9,285 nt of DNA, taken from positions 1 through 9,285 of the forward strand of contig SLJS01000132.1 of NCBI GenBank assembly GCA_007135015.1, read 5' to 3'. Positions 1 to 6,141 of the stretch are shown here, in pieces. The DNA is from Alcanivorax sp. Its GTDB lineage: Bacteria; Pseudomonadota; Gammaproteobacteria; Pseudomonadales; Alcanivoracaceae. Below the pieces are notes generated by a model. That model did not search any database. It had not been told where the DNA came from and saw only the letters and a list, made by a program, of their open reading frames with translations. Position 1 is the stretch's first letter, and each line of letters opens with the position of its first letter. Position numbers and translations under genes: made by a program.

Positions 1-96
1 CAAGGAGAAAGGTGCAAGGAGAAAGGTGCAAGGAGAAAGGTGCAAGGAGAAAGGTGCAAGGAGAAAGGTGCAAGGAGAAAGGTGCAAGGAGAAAGG
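1..96. repeat. 14-bp purine-rich tandem repeat array
   Basis: Six exact copies of CAAGGAGAAAGGTG (1-14, 15-28, 29-42, 43-56, 57-70, 71-84) are followed by a partial copy (85-96) that runs into a further AGAAAG. The array probably continues past the left edge of the window. The unit is itself two related 7-mers (CAAGGAG and AAAGGTG, 5 of 7 identical). Twelve of its 14 bases are purines on the + strand, and it contains no stop codon in any of the six frames. Each unit carries AAGGAG, a core Shine-Dalgarno sequence. It lies 105 bp upstream of hisC. Its function is unknown; the copy number is likely to vary between strains by slippage. Confidence 0.97.
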
Positions 97-200
97 AGAA
101 AGCACCCTGAATCGCGCCCGCATCCTTTGCCGCCTGTCTGTCGCCCGCAGTTCTCGCAAGCCTGTTACTTGCTCATGAAACAGATCGAGGTACTGAAACC
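97..200 (+). other. Spacer between repeat array and hisC
   Basis: No gene is recognised here. A weak inverted repeat, GCAAG (156-160) with CTTGC (168-172), is present. I see no convincing sigma70 promoter pair. The + frame beginning at position 1 stays open through the repeats and this spacer, and ends at a TGA (202-204) that overlaps the hisC ATG as ATGA. Its translation has no recognisable domain. It could be the tail of an upstream gene or chance. The hisC frame has a TGA at 108 and no ATG, GTG or TTG between there and 201. Confidence 0.5.
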
Positions 201-1307
201 ATGACCGCCGACTTCCTCGGCCTTGCCAATCCCGGCGTGCAGAAACTCAGCCCCTATCAACCCGGCAAGCCCGTGGAGGCGTTGCAGCGGGAGTTGGGGC
301 TGACGGACGTGATCAAGCTGGCGAGCAACGAGAACCCTTCCGGTCCGGGCGAGAAAGCGCGCGCGGCGGCTCGCCATGCACTGGATGAAATTCATCGCTA
401 TCCGGATGGCAGCGGCTTTCGGCTCAAGCAGGCGCTTTCGCAACGGCTGGACGTGGACAGTGACTGCATCACCCTGGGCAACGGCTCCAATGATGTACTG
501 GAACTGGTCGCCCGGGCCTGGGTGCGTCCCGGCGACGAAGTGGTGATCAGCGAATACGCCTTCGCCATCTATACCCTGGTGACGCTGGGCTGCTCGGCCA
601 CGCCGGTAACGGTGCCCGCCCGGAACTTCGGCCATGACCTCGAGGCCATGGCGGACGCGGTCACCGAGCGAACCCGTGTGATCTACATTGCCAACCCCAA
701 CAATCCCACCGGCACCTGGTCGACGGCGCGGGAGCTCGATGGGCTGCTTGCGCGGGTGCCGGAACATGTCCTGGTGGTGCTGGACGAGGCGTACCTGGAA
801 TATGTGGAAGAGGAGGAATACCCGGACGGGCTGCGGCGGCTGCAACGTCACCCCAACCTGATCGTGACCCGGACCTTTTCCAAGATCCACGGCCTGGCGG
901 GCCTGCGCGTGGGCTATGGCGTATCTTCGCCGGAGGTTGCCGATGTGCTCAATCGGGTGCGCCAGCCCTTCAATTGCAATCTGGCGGCCCTGGCCGCCGC
1001 CGAAGCGGCGCTTGAGGACCATCATTATGTGGAACACAGCCGTGATCTGAATACCGCGGGCCTGGCCCAGTTGGCGGAAGGATTCCAGCGCATGAAGCTG
1101 GACTGGATTCCCTCGGTGGCCAATTTCATCACCGTTGACTGCGGCTGCGAGGTGGCCCCGGTGTACGAGGCGCTGCTTCGCGAAGGCGTCATTGTCCGGC
1201 CTCTGGCCGGTGCGGGCATGCCCCGGCACCTGCGCGTGACCACCGGCCTGCCCGGGGAGAACGACCGCTTTCTCGCCGCCCTGCGGCGGGTGCTGGAAAC
1301 GCTGTAG
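201..1307 (+). CDS. hisC: Histidinol-phosphate / aromatic aminotransferase HisC
   Basis: A cytosolic PLP-dependent fold-type I aminotransferase of 368 residues, the usual length for the family. HisC converts imidazole-acetol phosphate and glutamate to histidinol phosphate. Copies placed next to tyrA, as here, are known in Pseudomonas (hisHb) to act also on phenylpyruvate or hydroxyphenylpyruvate, so a role in tyrosine/phenylalanine synthesis is likely but inferred. Visible motifs are ASNENP (41-46), GNGSND (93-98) in the cofactor-phosphate region, ANPNNPTG (164-171), LDEAY (194-198), the PLP Schiff-base lysine K228 in TFSKIHG, R236 in the GLRVGYG segment, and the carboxylate-binding arginine R345 in LRVTTG. 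ATG 201 is the only usable start after an in-frame stop at 108; the ribosome site before it (GAGG near 187-190) is modest. A 74-bp gap separates it from tyrA-aroA, so co-transcription is likely. Confidence 0.95.
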   Translation: MTADFLGLANPGVQKLSPYQPGKPVEALQRELGLTDVIKLASNENPSGPGEKARAAARHALDEIHRYPDGSGFRLKQALSQRLDVDSDCITLGNGSNDVLELVARAWVRPGDEVVISEYAFAIYTLVTLGCSATPVTVPARNFGHDLEAMADAVTERTRVIYIANPNNPTGTWSTARELDGLLARVPEHVLVVLDEAYLEYVEEEEYPDGLRRLQRHPNLIVTRTFSKIHGLAGLRVGYGVSSPEVADVLNRVRQPFNCNLAALAAAEAALEDHHYVEHSRDLNTAGLAQLAEGFQRMKLDWIPSVANFITVDCGCEVAPVYEALLREGVIVRPLAGAGMPRHLRVTTGLPGENDRFLAALRRVLETL

Positions 1308-1350
1308 AAGAGGGCCTCCGGCCACGAACCGTTGCGCCGGTACCTGTAGC

Positions 1351-1358
1351 GGGGGGGG
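1351..1358 (+). repeat. G8 homopolymer in the hisC-tyrA gap
   Basis: A run of eight G lies in the 74-bp gap, 23 bases before the tyrA-aroA start codon. It is prone to slippage during replication and to sequencing error. It lies outside the coding frames, so length changes would alter leader spacing rather than the protein. Confidence 0.8.
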
Positions 1359-1381
1359 AAAGGGTTTCATGGAGAAACGAA

Positions 1382-3619
1382 TTGTTTGAACGGGTGGTAA
1401 TCATCGGACTGGGCCTGATCGGCGGGTCGCTGGCCGCGGCGCTCAAGGAGCAGCGCCTGGCCCGGCGGGTCGTGGCGGTGGCCCGCTCGCCGCGCACCCG
1501 TGAGCGGGGCCTGGAGATGGGCCTGGTCGACGAGGTGCATGAGGATGCCGCCCGGGCGGTGGCAGGCGCGGATCTCGTTTTCCTGGCAGTGCCGGTACAG
1601 GCCATGGGCCGGGTCATGGCGGCCATGGCCCCGGGGCTGGACCCGGCGGTGGTGATCAGCGACGGCGGCAGCGTCAAGCAGGCGGTGCTCGCCGCGGCGC
1701 GCGAGAACCTGCCCGATGTCTCCCGGTTCGTGCCGGGCCATCCCATTGCCGGCAAGGAACACAGCGGCGTCGATGCCGCCGATGCCGAGCTGTACCGCGA
1801 TCACCGGGTGATCCTCACGCCGGTGGCGGAAACCGATGCCTCGGCACTGGCCCGGGTGCGCGATCTGTGGACGGCGCTGGGCGCCGAGGTGCTGGAGATG
1901 GCGCCGGACGAACACGACCGGGTGCTGGCGGAGACCAGTCATCTGCCGCACATGCTTGCCTTCTCGCTGGTCGACACCCTGGCCCGGCAGGGCGATTCCA
2001 CGGAGATCTTTCGCTACGCCGCCGGCGGCTTCCGGGACTTCACCCGCATCGCCTCCAGCGATCCGCTGATGTGGCACGATATCCTGATGGAAAACCGCCA
2101 GGCGGTGCTGCAGGCACTGGAGCTGTTCGACCGCGGGCTGGAGGACTTCCGCCAGGCGGTTTCCTCCGGTGACAGCGAGAAGCTGCTGGCCATCATGACA
2201 CGGGCCAACAGTGCCCGGGCACGCTTTCTGGCGATGAATGAACGAACTTCCTATACCCGGGCCCGACAGAGTGACGACAGTATGCAGGACACAGAGACCG
2301 CGCAGACCGGTGCGGGTGCATTCCGGGTGACGCCCGGTGGCCGGCTGCAGGGCGCCGTGCGGGTGCCGGGCGACAAGTCGATTTCCCACCGCTCCATCAT
2401 GCTGGGGGCGCTGGCCGAGGGGGTCACGGAGATCCAGGGTTTCCTGGAGGGCGAGGACGCTCTGGCCACCCTGCAGGCGTTCCGCGACATGGGCGTGGTG
2501 ATCGAAGGGCCCCATCACGGCGAGGTGCGGGTGCACGGCGTCGGGCTTCATGGGCTGAAAGCACCCGCCGATACCCTCTATATGGGCAATTCCGGCACCT
2601 CCATGCGCCTGCTGATGGGGCTGCTGGCCGGCCAGGCGTTCGACAGTGAACTTATCGGGGACGCTTCCCTGTCCCGGCGGCCCATGGGCCGCGTGGCCGA
2701 GCCGCTTCGCGGGATGGGCGCGCGTATCGACACCGGCGATGAGGGCAGGCCGCCGGTACGGATTCACGGCGGGCAGCGACTGCAGGGCATCGATTATGAC
2801 CTGCCGGTGGCCTCCGCCCAGGTCAAGTCCGCGCTGTTGCTGGCCGGCCTCTACGCCGATGGCGAGACCCGGGTGACCGAACCGGCCACCACCCGGGACC
2901 ATACCGAGCGCATGCTTGCCGGCTTCGGGTACGCGCTTGAGCGGGAGCAGGTCTCGGTACGGCTGCGCGGCGGTGGACAACTGCGCGCCTGCGAACTGGA
3001 TGTTCCGGGGGACATTTCCTCGGCGGCGTTCTTTCTGGTGGGTGCGTCCATTGCCGCCGACTCTGAAGTGGTGCTCTCCCATGTGGGGATCAACCCCACC
3101 CGAACCGGGGTGCTCGGGATTCTTGAGCGGATGGGCGCGGACATCCGGGTGGAGAACCGCCGCGAGGCGGGAGGCGAGCCGGTGGCGGACCTGCGCGTGA
3201 AAAGCGCCACCCTGCGGGGCATCACCATCCCGCCGGAGCTGGTGCCGCTGGCCATTGACGAGTTTCCCGCCCTGTTCGTGGCGGCGGCCTGCGCGGAAGG
3301 GGAAACCGTATTGCGCGGAGCCGAAGAACTGCGGGTGAAGGAATCGGACCGCATCCAGGTGATGGCCGACGGTCTCGCTACACTGGGCGTCGAGGTGGAA
3401 ACCTTCCCGGACGGACTGCGCATTCGCGGCGGACGCCTGGGCGGAGGCGAGGTGGACAGTCACGGTGACCACCGGGTGGCCATGAGCTTCGCCATGGCGG
3501 CACTGCGTGCCGAATCTCCGATCACCATCCGGGACTGTGCCAACGTGGGCACGTCCTTTCCCGGGTTCGCCGAACTGGCCCGGCGGGCCGGGCTGGCCCT
3601 GGAGGAGGTTCCCGAATGA
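1382..3619 (+). CDS. tyrA-aroA: Fused prephenate dehydrogenase - EPSP synthase (TyrA-AroA)
   Basis: One 745-residue protein joins two aromatic-pathway enzymes. Residues 1-290 are TyrA, which oxidatively decarboxylates prephenate (or arogenate): Rossmann GLGLIGGS (9-16), GGSVK (95-99), GHPIAG with the likely catalytic H120, and FTRIASSDP (220-228). No ACT domain is seen. A polar linker (about 290-312) leads to AroA (313-745), which joins shikimate-3-phosphate and PEP to give EPSP: GDKSISHR (330-337), GNSGTSMR (402-409), SAQVK (478-482), RDHTE (505-509), NPTR (571-574), IDEFP (625-629), RVKESDR (651-657) and DHRVAM (696-701). GDKS, SAQxK, RxHxE and NxTR mark the class II EPSP synthases. The start is TTG 1382, the first start codon in this frame, with GGAG at 1371-1374 seven bases upstream. 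M301 (ATG 2282) could in principle start AroA alone but has no good ribosome site. Such fusions are known in Pseudomonas and relatives. Confidence 0.95.
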   Translation: MFERVVIIGLGLIGGSLAAALKEQRLARRVVAVARSPRTRERGLEMGLVDEVHEDAARAVAGADLVFLAVPVQAMGRVMAAMAPGLDPAVVISDGGSVKQAVLAAARENLPDVSRFVPGHPIAGKEHSGVDAADAELYRDHRVILTPVAETDASALARVRDLWTALGAEVLEMAPDEHDRVLAETSHLPHMLAFSLVDTLARQGDSTEIFRYAAGGFRDFTRIASSDPLMWHDILMENRQAVLQALELFDRGLEDFRQAVSSGDSEKLLAIMTRANSARARFLAMNERTSYTRARQSDDSMQDTETAQTGAGAFRVTPGGRLQGAVRVPGDKSISHRSIMLGALAEGVTEIQGFLEGEDALATLQAFRDMGVVIEGPHHGEVRVHGVGLHGLKAPADTLYMGNSGTSMRLLMGLLAGQAFDSELIGDASLSRRPMGRVAEPLRGMGARIDTGDEGRPPVRIHGGQRLQGIDYDLPVASAQVKSALLLAGLYADGETRVTEPATTRDHTERMLAGFGYALEREQVSVRLRGGGQLRACELDVPGDISSAAFFLVGASIAADSEVVLSHVGINPTRTGVLGILERMGADIRVENRREAGGEPVADLRVKSATLRGITIPPELVPLAIDEFPALFVAAACAEGETVLRGAEELRVKESDRIQVMADGLATLGVEVETFPDGLRIRGGRLGGGEVDSHGDHRVAMSFAMAALRAESPITIRDCANVGTSFPGFAELARRAGLALEEVPE
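3602..3609 (+). promoter_or_regulatory. Strong Shine-Dalgarno for cmk
   Basis: GGAGGAGG lies inside the last codons of aroA, six bases before the cmk ATG (3616). Together with the ATGA overlap it supports translational coupling of cmk to tyrA-aroA and fixes the cmk start. Confidence 0.8.
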
Positions 3620-4293
3620 ACGGCGCGCCGATCATCACCGTCGACGGGCCGGTTTCCTCCGGCAAGGGGACCGTGGCCAGGGAAGTGGCGGCACGGCTGG
3701 GCTGGCGGCTGCTTGATTCCGGAGCGCTGTACCGCCTGCTCGGCCTTTACGCACAGCGCCGGGGCCTGTCCACCGATGACGAGGCGGGGCTCGCGGAACT
3801 GGCGCGGGACCTGCCGGTGGTCTTTGAGCAGACAGACGGTGAGCCGAGGATCCTGCTCGATGGCGAGGACGTCACGCGCGCCATCCGTCGCGAGGAGGTC
3901 GGAGAGCTGGCCTCGCGGGTGGCGGTGATCGAGCCGGTGCGAAGGGCCCTGCTGGCGCGGCAGCAGGCGTTCGCCGGCCCGCCCGGACTGGTGGCGGATG
4001 GCCGGGACATGGGCACTGTGGTCTTCCCCGACGCGCCGTTGAAGATCTTTCTGACCGCCAGCGCGGAAGAGCGCGCGAGACGGCGCTATAAGCAGTTGAA
4101 GGAAAAGGGGTTTGGTGCTAATCTCGCCGCCCTTGTCGAGGACATCCGCGCCCGGGACGACCGTGACATGAACAGGGACATCGCGCCGCTGGAGGCGGCC
4201 GATGGGGCCCTGGTCGTTGATTCCACCAGCATGACGGTGGATGAGGTGGTCAACCGGATTCTCGATGAAGCCGCCAGGCGGGACATTGCCTGA
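3616..4293 (+). CDS. cmk: Cytidylate kinase
   Basis: A 225-residue cytosolic (d)CMP kinase, the normal family length, which phosphorylates CMP and dCMP with ATP and so recycles pyrimidine nucleotides from RNA and phospholipid turnover. The P-loop is GPVSSGKGT (11-19). It is followed by the family motifs LDSGALYR (33-40), LDGEDVT (81-87) near the CMP-binding insert, GRDMGTVVFPDAPLKIFL (129-146), the LID-region arginines RARRRYKQ (153-160) and RDDRDMNRDIAPL (180-192). The P-loop differs slightly from the common GPSGAGKGT form but keeps the GKGT core. The start overlaps the aroA stop as ATGA and has a strong ribosome site. The cmk-rpsA adjacency is ancient in Gammaproteobacteria. A candidate promoter for rpsA lies within its last third. 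Confidence 0.96.
   Translation: MNGAPIITVDGPVSSGKGTVAREVAARLGWRLLDSGALYRLLGLYAQRRGLSTDDEAGLAELARDLPVVFEQTDGEPRILLDGEDVTRAIRREEVGELASRVAVIEPVRRALLARQQAFAGPPGLVADGRDMGTVVFPDAPLKIFLTASAEERARRRYKQLKEKGFGANLAALVEDIRARDDRDMNRDIAPLEAADGALVVDSTSMTVDEVVNRILDEAARRDIA
4096..4124 (+). promoter_or_regulatory. Candidate rpsA promoter inside cmk
   Basis: TTGAAG (4096-4101), a 17-bp spacer and an extended -10, TGC-TAATCT (4116-4124), resemble a sigma70 promoter. They sit in a less G/C-rich stretch of cmk with rarer codons (TTT, GGT, GCT, GGG). In E. coli rpsA also has promoters in and near cmk. The -10 hexamer itself is poor, so this is tentative. Confidence 0.3.
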
Positions 4294-4451
4294 CGGCGGG
4301 GCACAGCTTCGGACCTGAAGGAATCTGTGTTGCGGGGTGGTTCCGCTTTCGGCCGTCAATGCAAACCAGCAAGGCCGGAGGGGAGCTGTAATGGTAGCGG
4401 CCCATGTCTGCTGGTTGACATGGTGTATCAAATCAACAGGTAAGCTTACTC
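4294..4451 (+). promoter_or_regulatory. Structured rpsA leader, probable S1 autoregulatory region
   Basis: This 158-bp untranslated region contains several possible RNA hairpins. The first pairs CACAG/CTGTG (4302-4306 with 4325-4329) and CTTC/GAAG (4307-4310 with 4317-4320), with loop GGACCT and a 4-nt bulge. The second pairs CGGCC/GGCCG (4350-4354 with 4373-4377). The third is a perfect 7-bp stem, CCATGTC/GACATGG (4402-4408 with 4417-4423), with an 8-nt loop. A/T-rich bases then lead to the start, with only a weak AGG (4438-4440) as ribosome site and a perfect palindrome GTAAGCTTAC (4440-4449). In E. coli the rpsA leader is known to fold into hairpins with GGA loops, to lack a strong Shine-Dalgarno and to be repressed by S1 itself. 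The resemblance suggests the same control here; the folding is by eye. Confidence 0.55.
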
Positions 4452-4552
4452 ATGACCGAATCTTTTGCCGAACTTTTCGAAGCCAGTCTCAAGGATCTGG
4501 ATGTAGCCCGTGGTTCCATCATTCGAGGAACCGTAGTTTCGATAGACAGTGA
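4391..4552 (+). CDS. Possible 53-codon upstream ORF overlapping the rpsA start
   Basis: An ATG at 4391 is preceded by a strong Shine-Dalgarno-like sequence (GGAGGGGAG, 4377-4385), far better than the one before rpsA itself. The frame runs 53 codons to a TGA at 4550-4552. It crosses the rpsA ATG (4452) in a different frame and overlaps the first 101 bases of rpsA. The product is rich in Cys, Trp, Arg and Ser and has no recognised domain. If translated it would more likely act by occupying or masking the rpsA start than through its peptide. Chance remains quite possible. Confidence 0.25.
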   Translation: MVAAHVCWLTWCIKSTGKLTHDRIFCRTFRSQSQGSGCSPWFHHSRNRSFDRQ

Positions 4553-6107
4553 CTGGGTCACCGTCAACGCAGGTCTCAAGTCCGAAGGCATCATTCCCCG
4601 AAACGAATTCCTCAGCGAGGAAGGCGAGCTGGAAATCAGCGAGGGTGACGAGGTGGAAGTGGCGGTGGACGCCATCGACGACGGCCTCGGCTTTACCCGC
4701 CTTTCCCGTGAAAAGGCCAAGCGCGCCGAAGTCTGGGGCGACCTGGAACAGGCCTTCGAGAACGACGAGATCATCAAGGGCCAGATCAGTGGCAAGGTAA
4801 AGGGCGGCTTTACGGTCGATATCGGCCTGGTTCGGGCCTTCCTGCCCGGTTCGCTGGTGGATATCCGTCCGGTGCGGGATGTCACCCACCTGGAAGGCAA
4901 GGACCTGGACTTCAAGGTGATCAAGCTCGACCCCCGGCGCAACAACGTGGTCGTCTCCCGCCGGGCGGTCATGGAAGCCGAGCACAGCGCCGAGCGCGAG
5001 CAGCTGCTCGAGTCGCTCCAGGAAGGCATGGTCATCAAGGGCATCGTCAAGAACCTCACCGACTACGGCGCCTTCGTGGACCTGGGCGGCATCGACGGGC
5101 TGCTGCACATCACCGACATGGCCTGGAAGCGCATCAAGCACCCCAGCGAGATCGTGGAAGTCGGCCAGGAGATCGAGGTCAAGGTACTCAAGTTCGACCG
5201 CGAGAAGATGCGTGTCTCCCTGGGCCTCAAGCAGCTCGGCGAGGACCCCTGGCACGACATCGTGGCCCGCTATCCGGAGGGCACCCGCGTCAATGCCCGC
5301 GTGACCAACCTCACCGACTACGGCTGCTTCGCCGAGATCGAAGAGGGTGTCGAGGGCCTGGTGCACGTCTCCGAGATGGACTGGACCAACAAGAACATCC
5401 ATCCGTCCAAGGTGGTCACCATCGGCGACGAGGTGGAGGTGATGATCCTGGACATCGATCAGGAGCGCCGCCGGATTTCGCTGGGCATCAAGCAGTGCCA
5501 GGCCAATCCCTGGGAGACCTTCGCCGAGAAGCACAGCAAGGGCGACCGGGTCAGCGGCCGGATCAAGTCCATCACCGACTTCGGCATCTTCATTGGCCTG
5601 GAAGGCGGTATCGACGGCCTGGTGCACCTTTCGGACATTTCCTGGGAGGAACCCGGAGAGGAAGCGGTACGCAAGTTCTCCAAGGGCGATGAGCTCGAGA
5701 CCGTGATCCTGTCCATTGATGCCGACAGGGAGAGAATTTCCCTTGGAATCAAGCAGTTGACAGATGATCCATTTGGTGAGTATGTTGCTGGGAACGACAG
5801 GGGAACAGCCGTGAGGGGAACCGTTACGGCCGTGGAGCCGAAAACGGTCACTGTCGAGCTGGCGGAGAACGTGGAAGCGTACCTTCAAGCCGGCGAGATT
5901 GCCGGTGAAAAGGTCGAGGATGCCAGCGAGAAATACAAGGTGGGCGACGAAGTAGAAGCGCGGATCAGCTCCATTGATCGCAAGAACCGCGTCATCAACC
6001 TGTCCCAGCGTCCCCAGAAGGCTTCCGAGGAGCCGGCCAAGGACGACGACGGGAAGGCGCCCAGGACCATCGGTGATCTGATCAAGGCGCAGATGGAAAA
6101 CGAATAG
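4452..6107 (+). CDS. rpsA: 30S ribosomal protein S1
   Basis: A 551-residue S1 protein (557 in E. coli) that brings mRNA to the 30S subunit and binds single-stranded A/U-rich RNA. Six S1/OB-fold repeats are visible at about 21-86, 106-172, 192-260, 277-347, 364-434 and 451-519. The first two are the divergent ribosome-anchoring domains. Repeats three to five show the classic LTDYGAFV/GLLHITDM type motifs (202-209 and 216-223, with counterparts), and each ends in LGxKQ (257-261, 344-348, 431-435). An acidic, disordered linker (522-535) precedes the conserved tail IGDLIKAQMENE. The start MTESFAELFEASL matches the family, and the ribosome site is weak, as is usual for rpsA. Codon use is strongly biased (CGC/CGT, CTG/CTC, ACC), except in 5727-5816, where AGG/AGA, TTT, GTT and CCA appear. 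The repressor in its own feedback loop is likely to be S1. Confidence 0.98.
   Translation: MTESFAELFEASLKDLDVARGSIIRGTVVSIDSDWVTVNAGLKSEGIIPRNEFLSEEGELEISEGDEVEVAVDAIDDGLGFTRLSREKAKRAEVWGDLEQAFENDEIIKGQISGKVKGGFTVDIGLVRAFLPGSLVDIRPVRDVTHLEGKDLDFKVIKLDPRRNNVVVSRRAVMEAEHSAEREQLLESLQEGMVIKGIVKNLTDYGAFVDLGGIDGLLHITDMAWKRIKHPSEIVEVGQEIEVKVLKFDREKMRVSLGLKQLGEDPWHDIVARYPEGTRVNARVTNLTDYGCFAEIEEGVEGLVHVSEMDWTNKNIHPSKVVTIGDEVEVMILDIDQERRRISLGIKQCQANPWETFAEKHSKGDRVSGRIKSITDFGIFIGLEGGIDGLVHLSDISWEEPGEEAVRKFSKGDELETVILSIDADRERISLGIKQLTDDPFGEYVAGNDRGTAVRGTVTAVEPKTVTVELAENVEAYLQAGEIAGEKVEDASEKYKVGDEVEARISSIDRKNRVINLSQRPQKASEEPAKDDDGKAPRTIGDLIKAQMENE
5747..5759 (+). promoter_or_regulatory. Candidate IHF-binding site at the ihfB promoter
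   Basis: AATCAAGCAGTTG matches the IHF consensus WATCAANNNNTTR at every fixed position. It overlaps the TTGACA of the candidate ihfB promoter by three bases. IHF is known to repress its own genes in E. coli, so binding here would close a feedback loop. The same bases encode the conserved S1 residues GIKQL, so coding constraint alone can produce the match. Confidence 0.4.
5757..5786 (+). promoter_or_regulatory. Candidate ihfB promoter within rpsA
   Basis: A perfect -35 hexamer TTGACA (5757-5762) is followed by an 18-bp spacer and TATGTT (5781-5786), a 4-of-6 match to the -10 consensus. It lies in the most A/T-rich, codon-atypical part of rpsA, about 390 bp before ihfB. E. coli also expresses ihfB from promoters inside rpsA. 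A start point near 5793 would give a long leader of about 380 nt. Confidence 0.45.
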
Positions 6108-6118
6108 CGTGCTCCTCC

Positions 6119-6141
6119 GGGCCGCGCGTTCCGCGCGGCCC
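6119..6141 (+). terminator. GC hairpin between rpsA and ihfB
   Basis: A perfect 10-bp stem, GGGCCGCGCG (6119-6128) with CGCGCGGCCC (6132-6141), closes on a TTC loop, 11 bases after the rpsA stop. No T-run follows, so it is not a classical intrinsic terminator. It may attenuate transcription, or protect the 3' end of the abundant rpsA message after processing while letting some transcripts continue into ihfB. Two CTGGGGG copies follow (6142-6148, 6159-6165), the second serving as the ihfB ribosome site. Confidence 0.6.

Noticed and set aside
1..110. The 5' tandem array as a CRISPR array
   Set aside because: Units are contiguous 14-mers without unique spacers.
165..1370. A 401-codon minus-strand frame opposite hisC
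   Set aside because: Low-complexity, His/Gln/Gly-rich composition typical of a shadow frame; the + strand is hisC.
1367..3472. A 701-codon open frame on the minus strand opposite tyrA-aroA
   Set aside because: The + strand encodes an unmistakable conserved enzyme fusion. In high-GC DNA long antisense frames are expected, and this one has no recognisable domain.
4415..4443. TTGACA just before rpsA as a promoter -35
   Set aside because: No acceptable -10 lies 16-18 bp downstream (the bases there read AGGTAA), and TTGACA forms part of the leader stem 4402-4423. Initiation there would leave almost no leader.
6119..6141. Classical intrinsic terminator after rpsA
   Set aside because: The stem is strong, but the following bases are CTGGGGGC with no T-run; kept only as a hairpin with uncertain effect.
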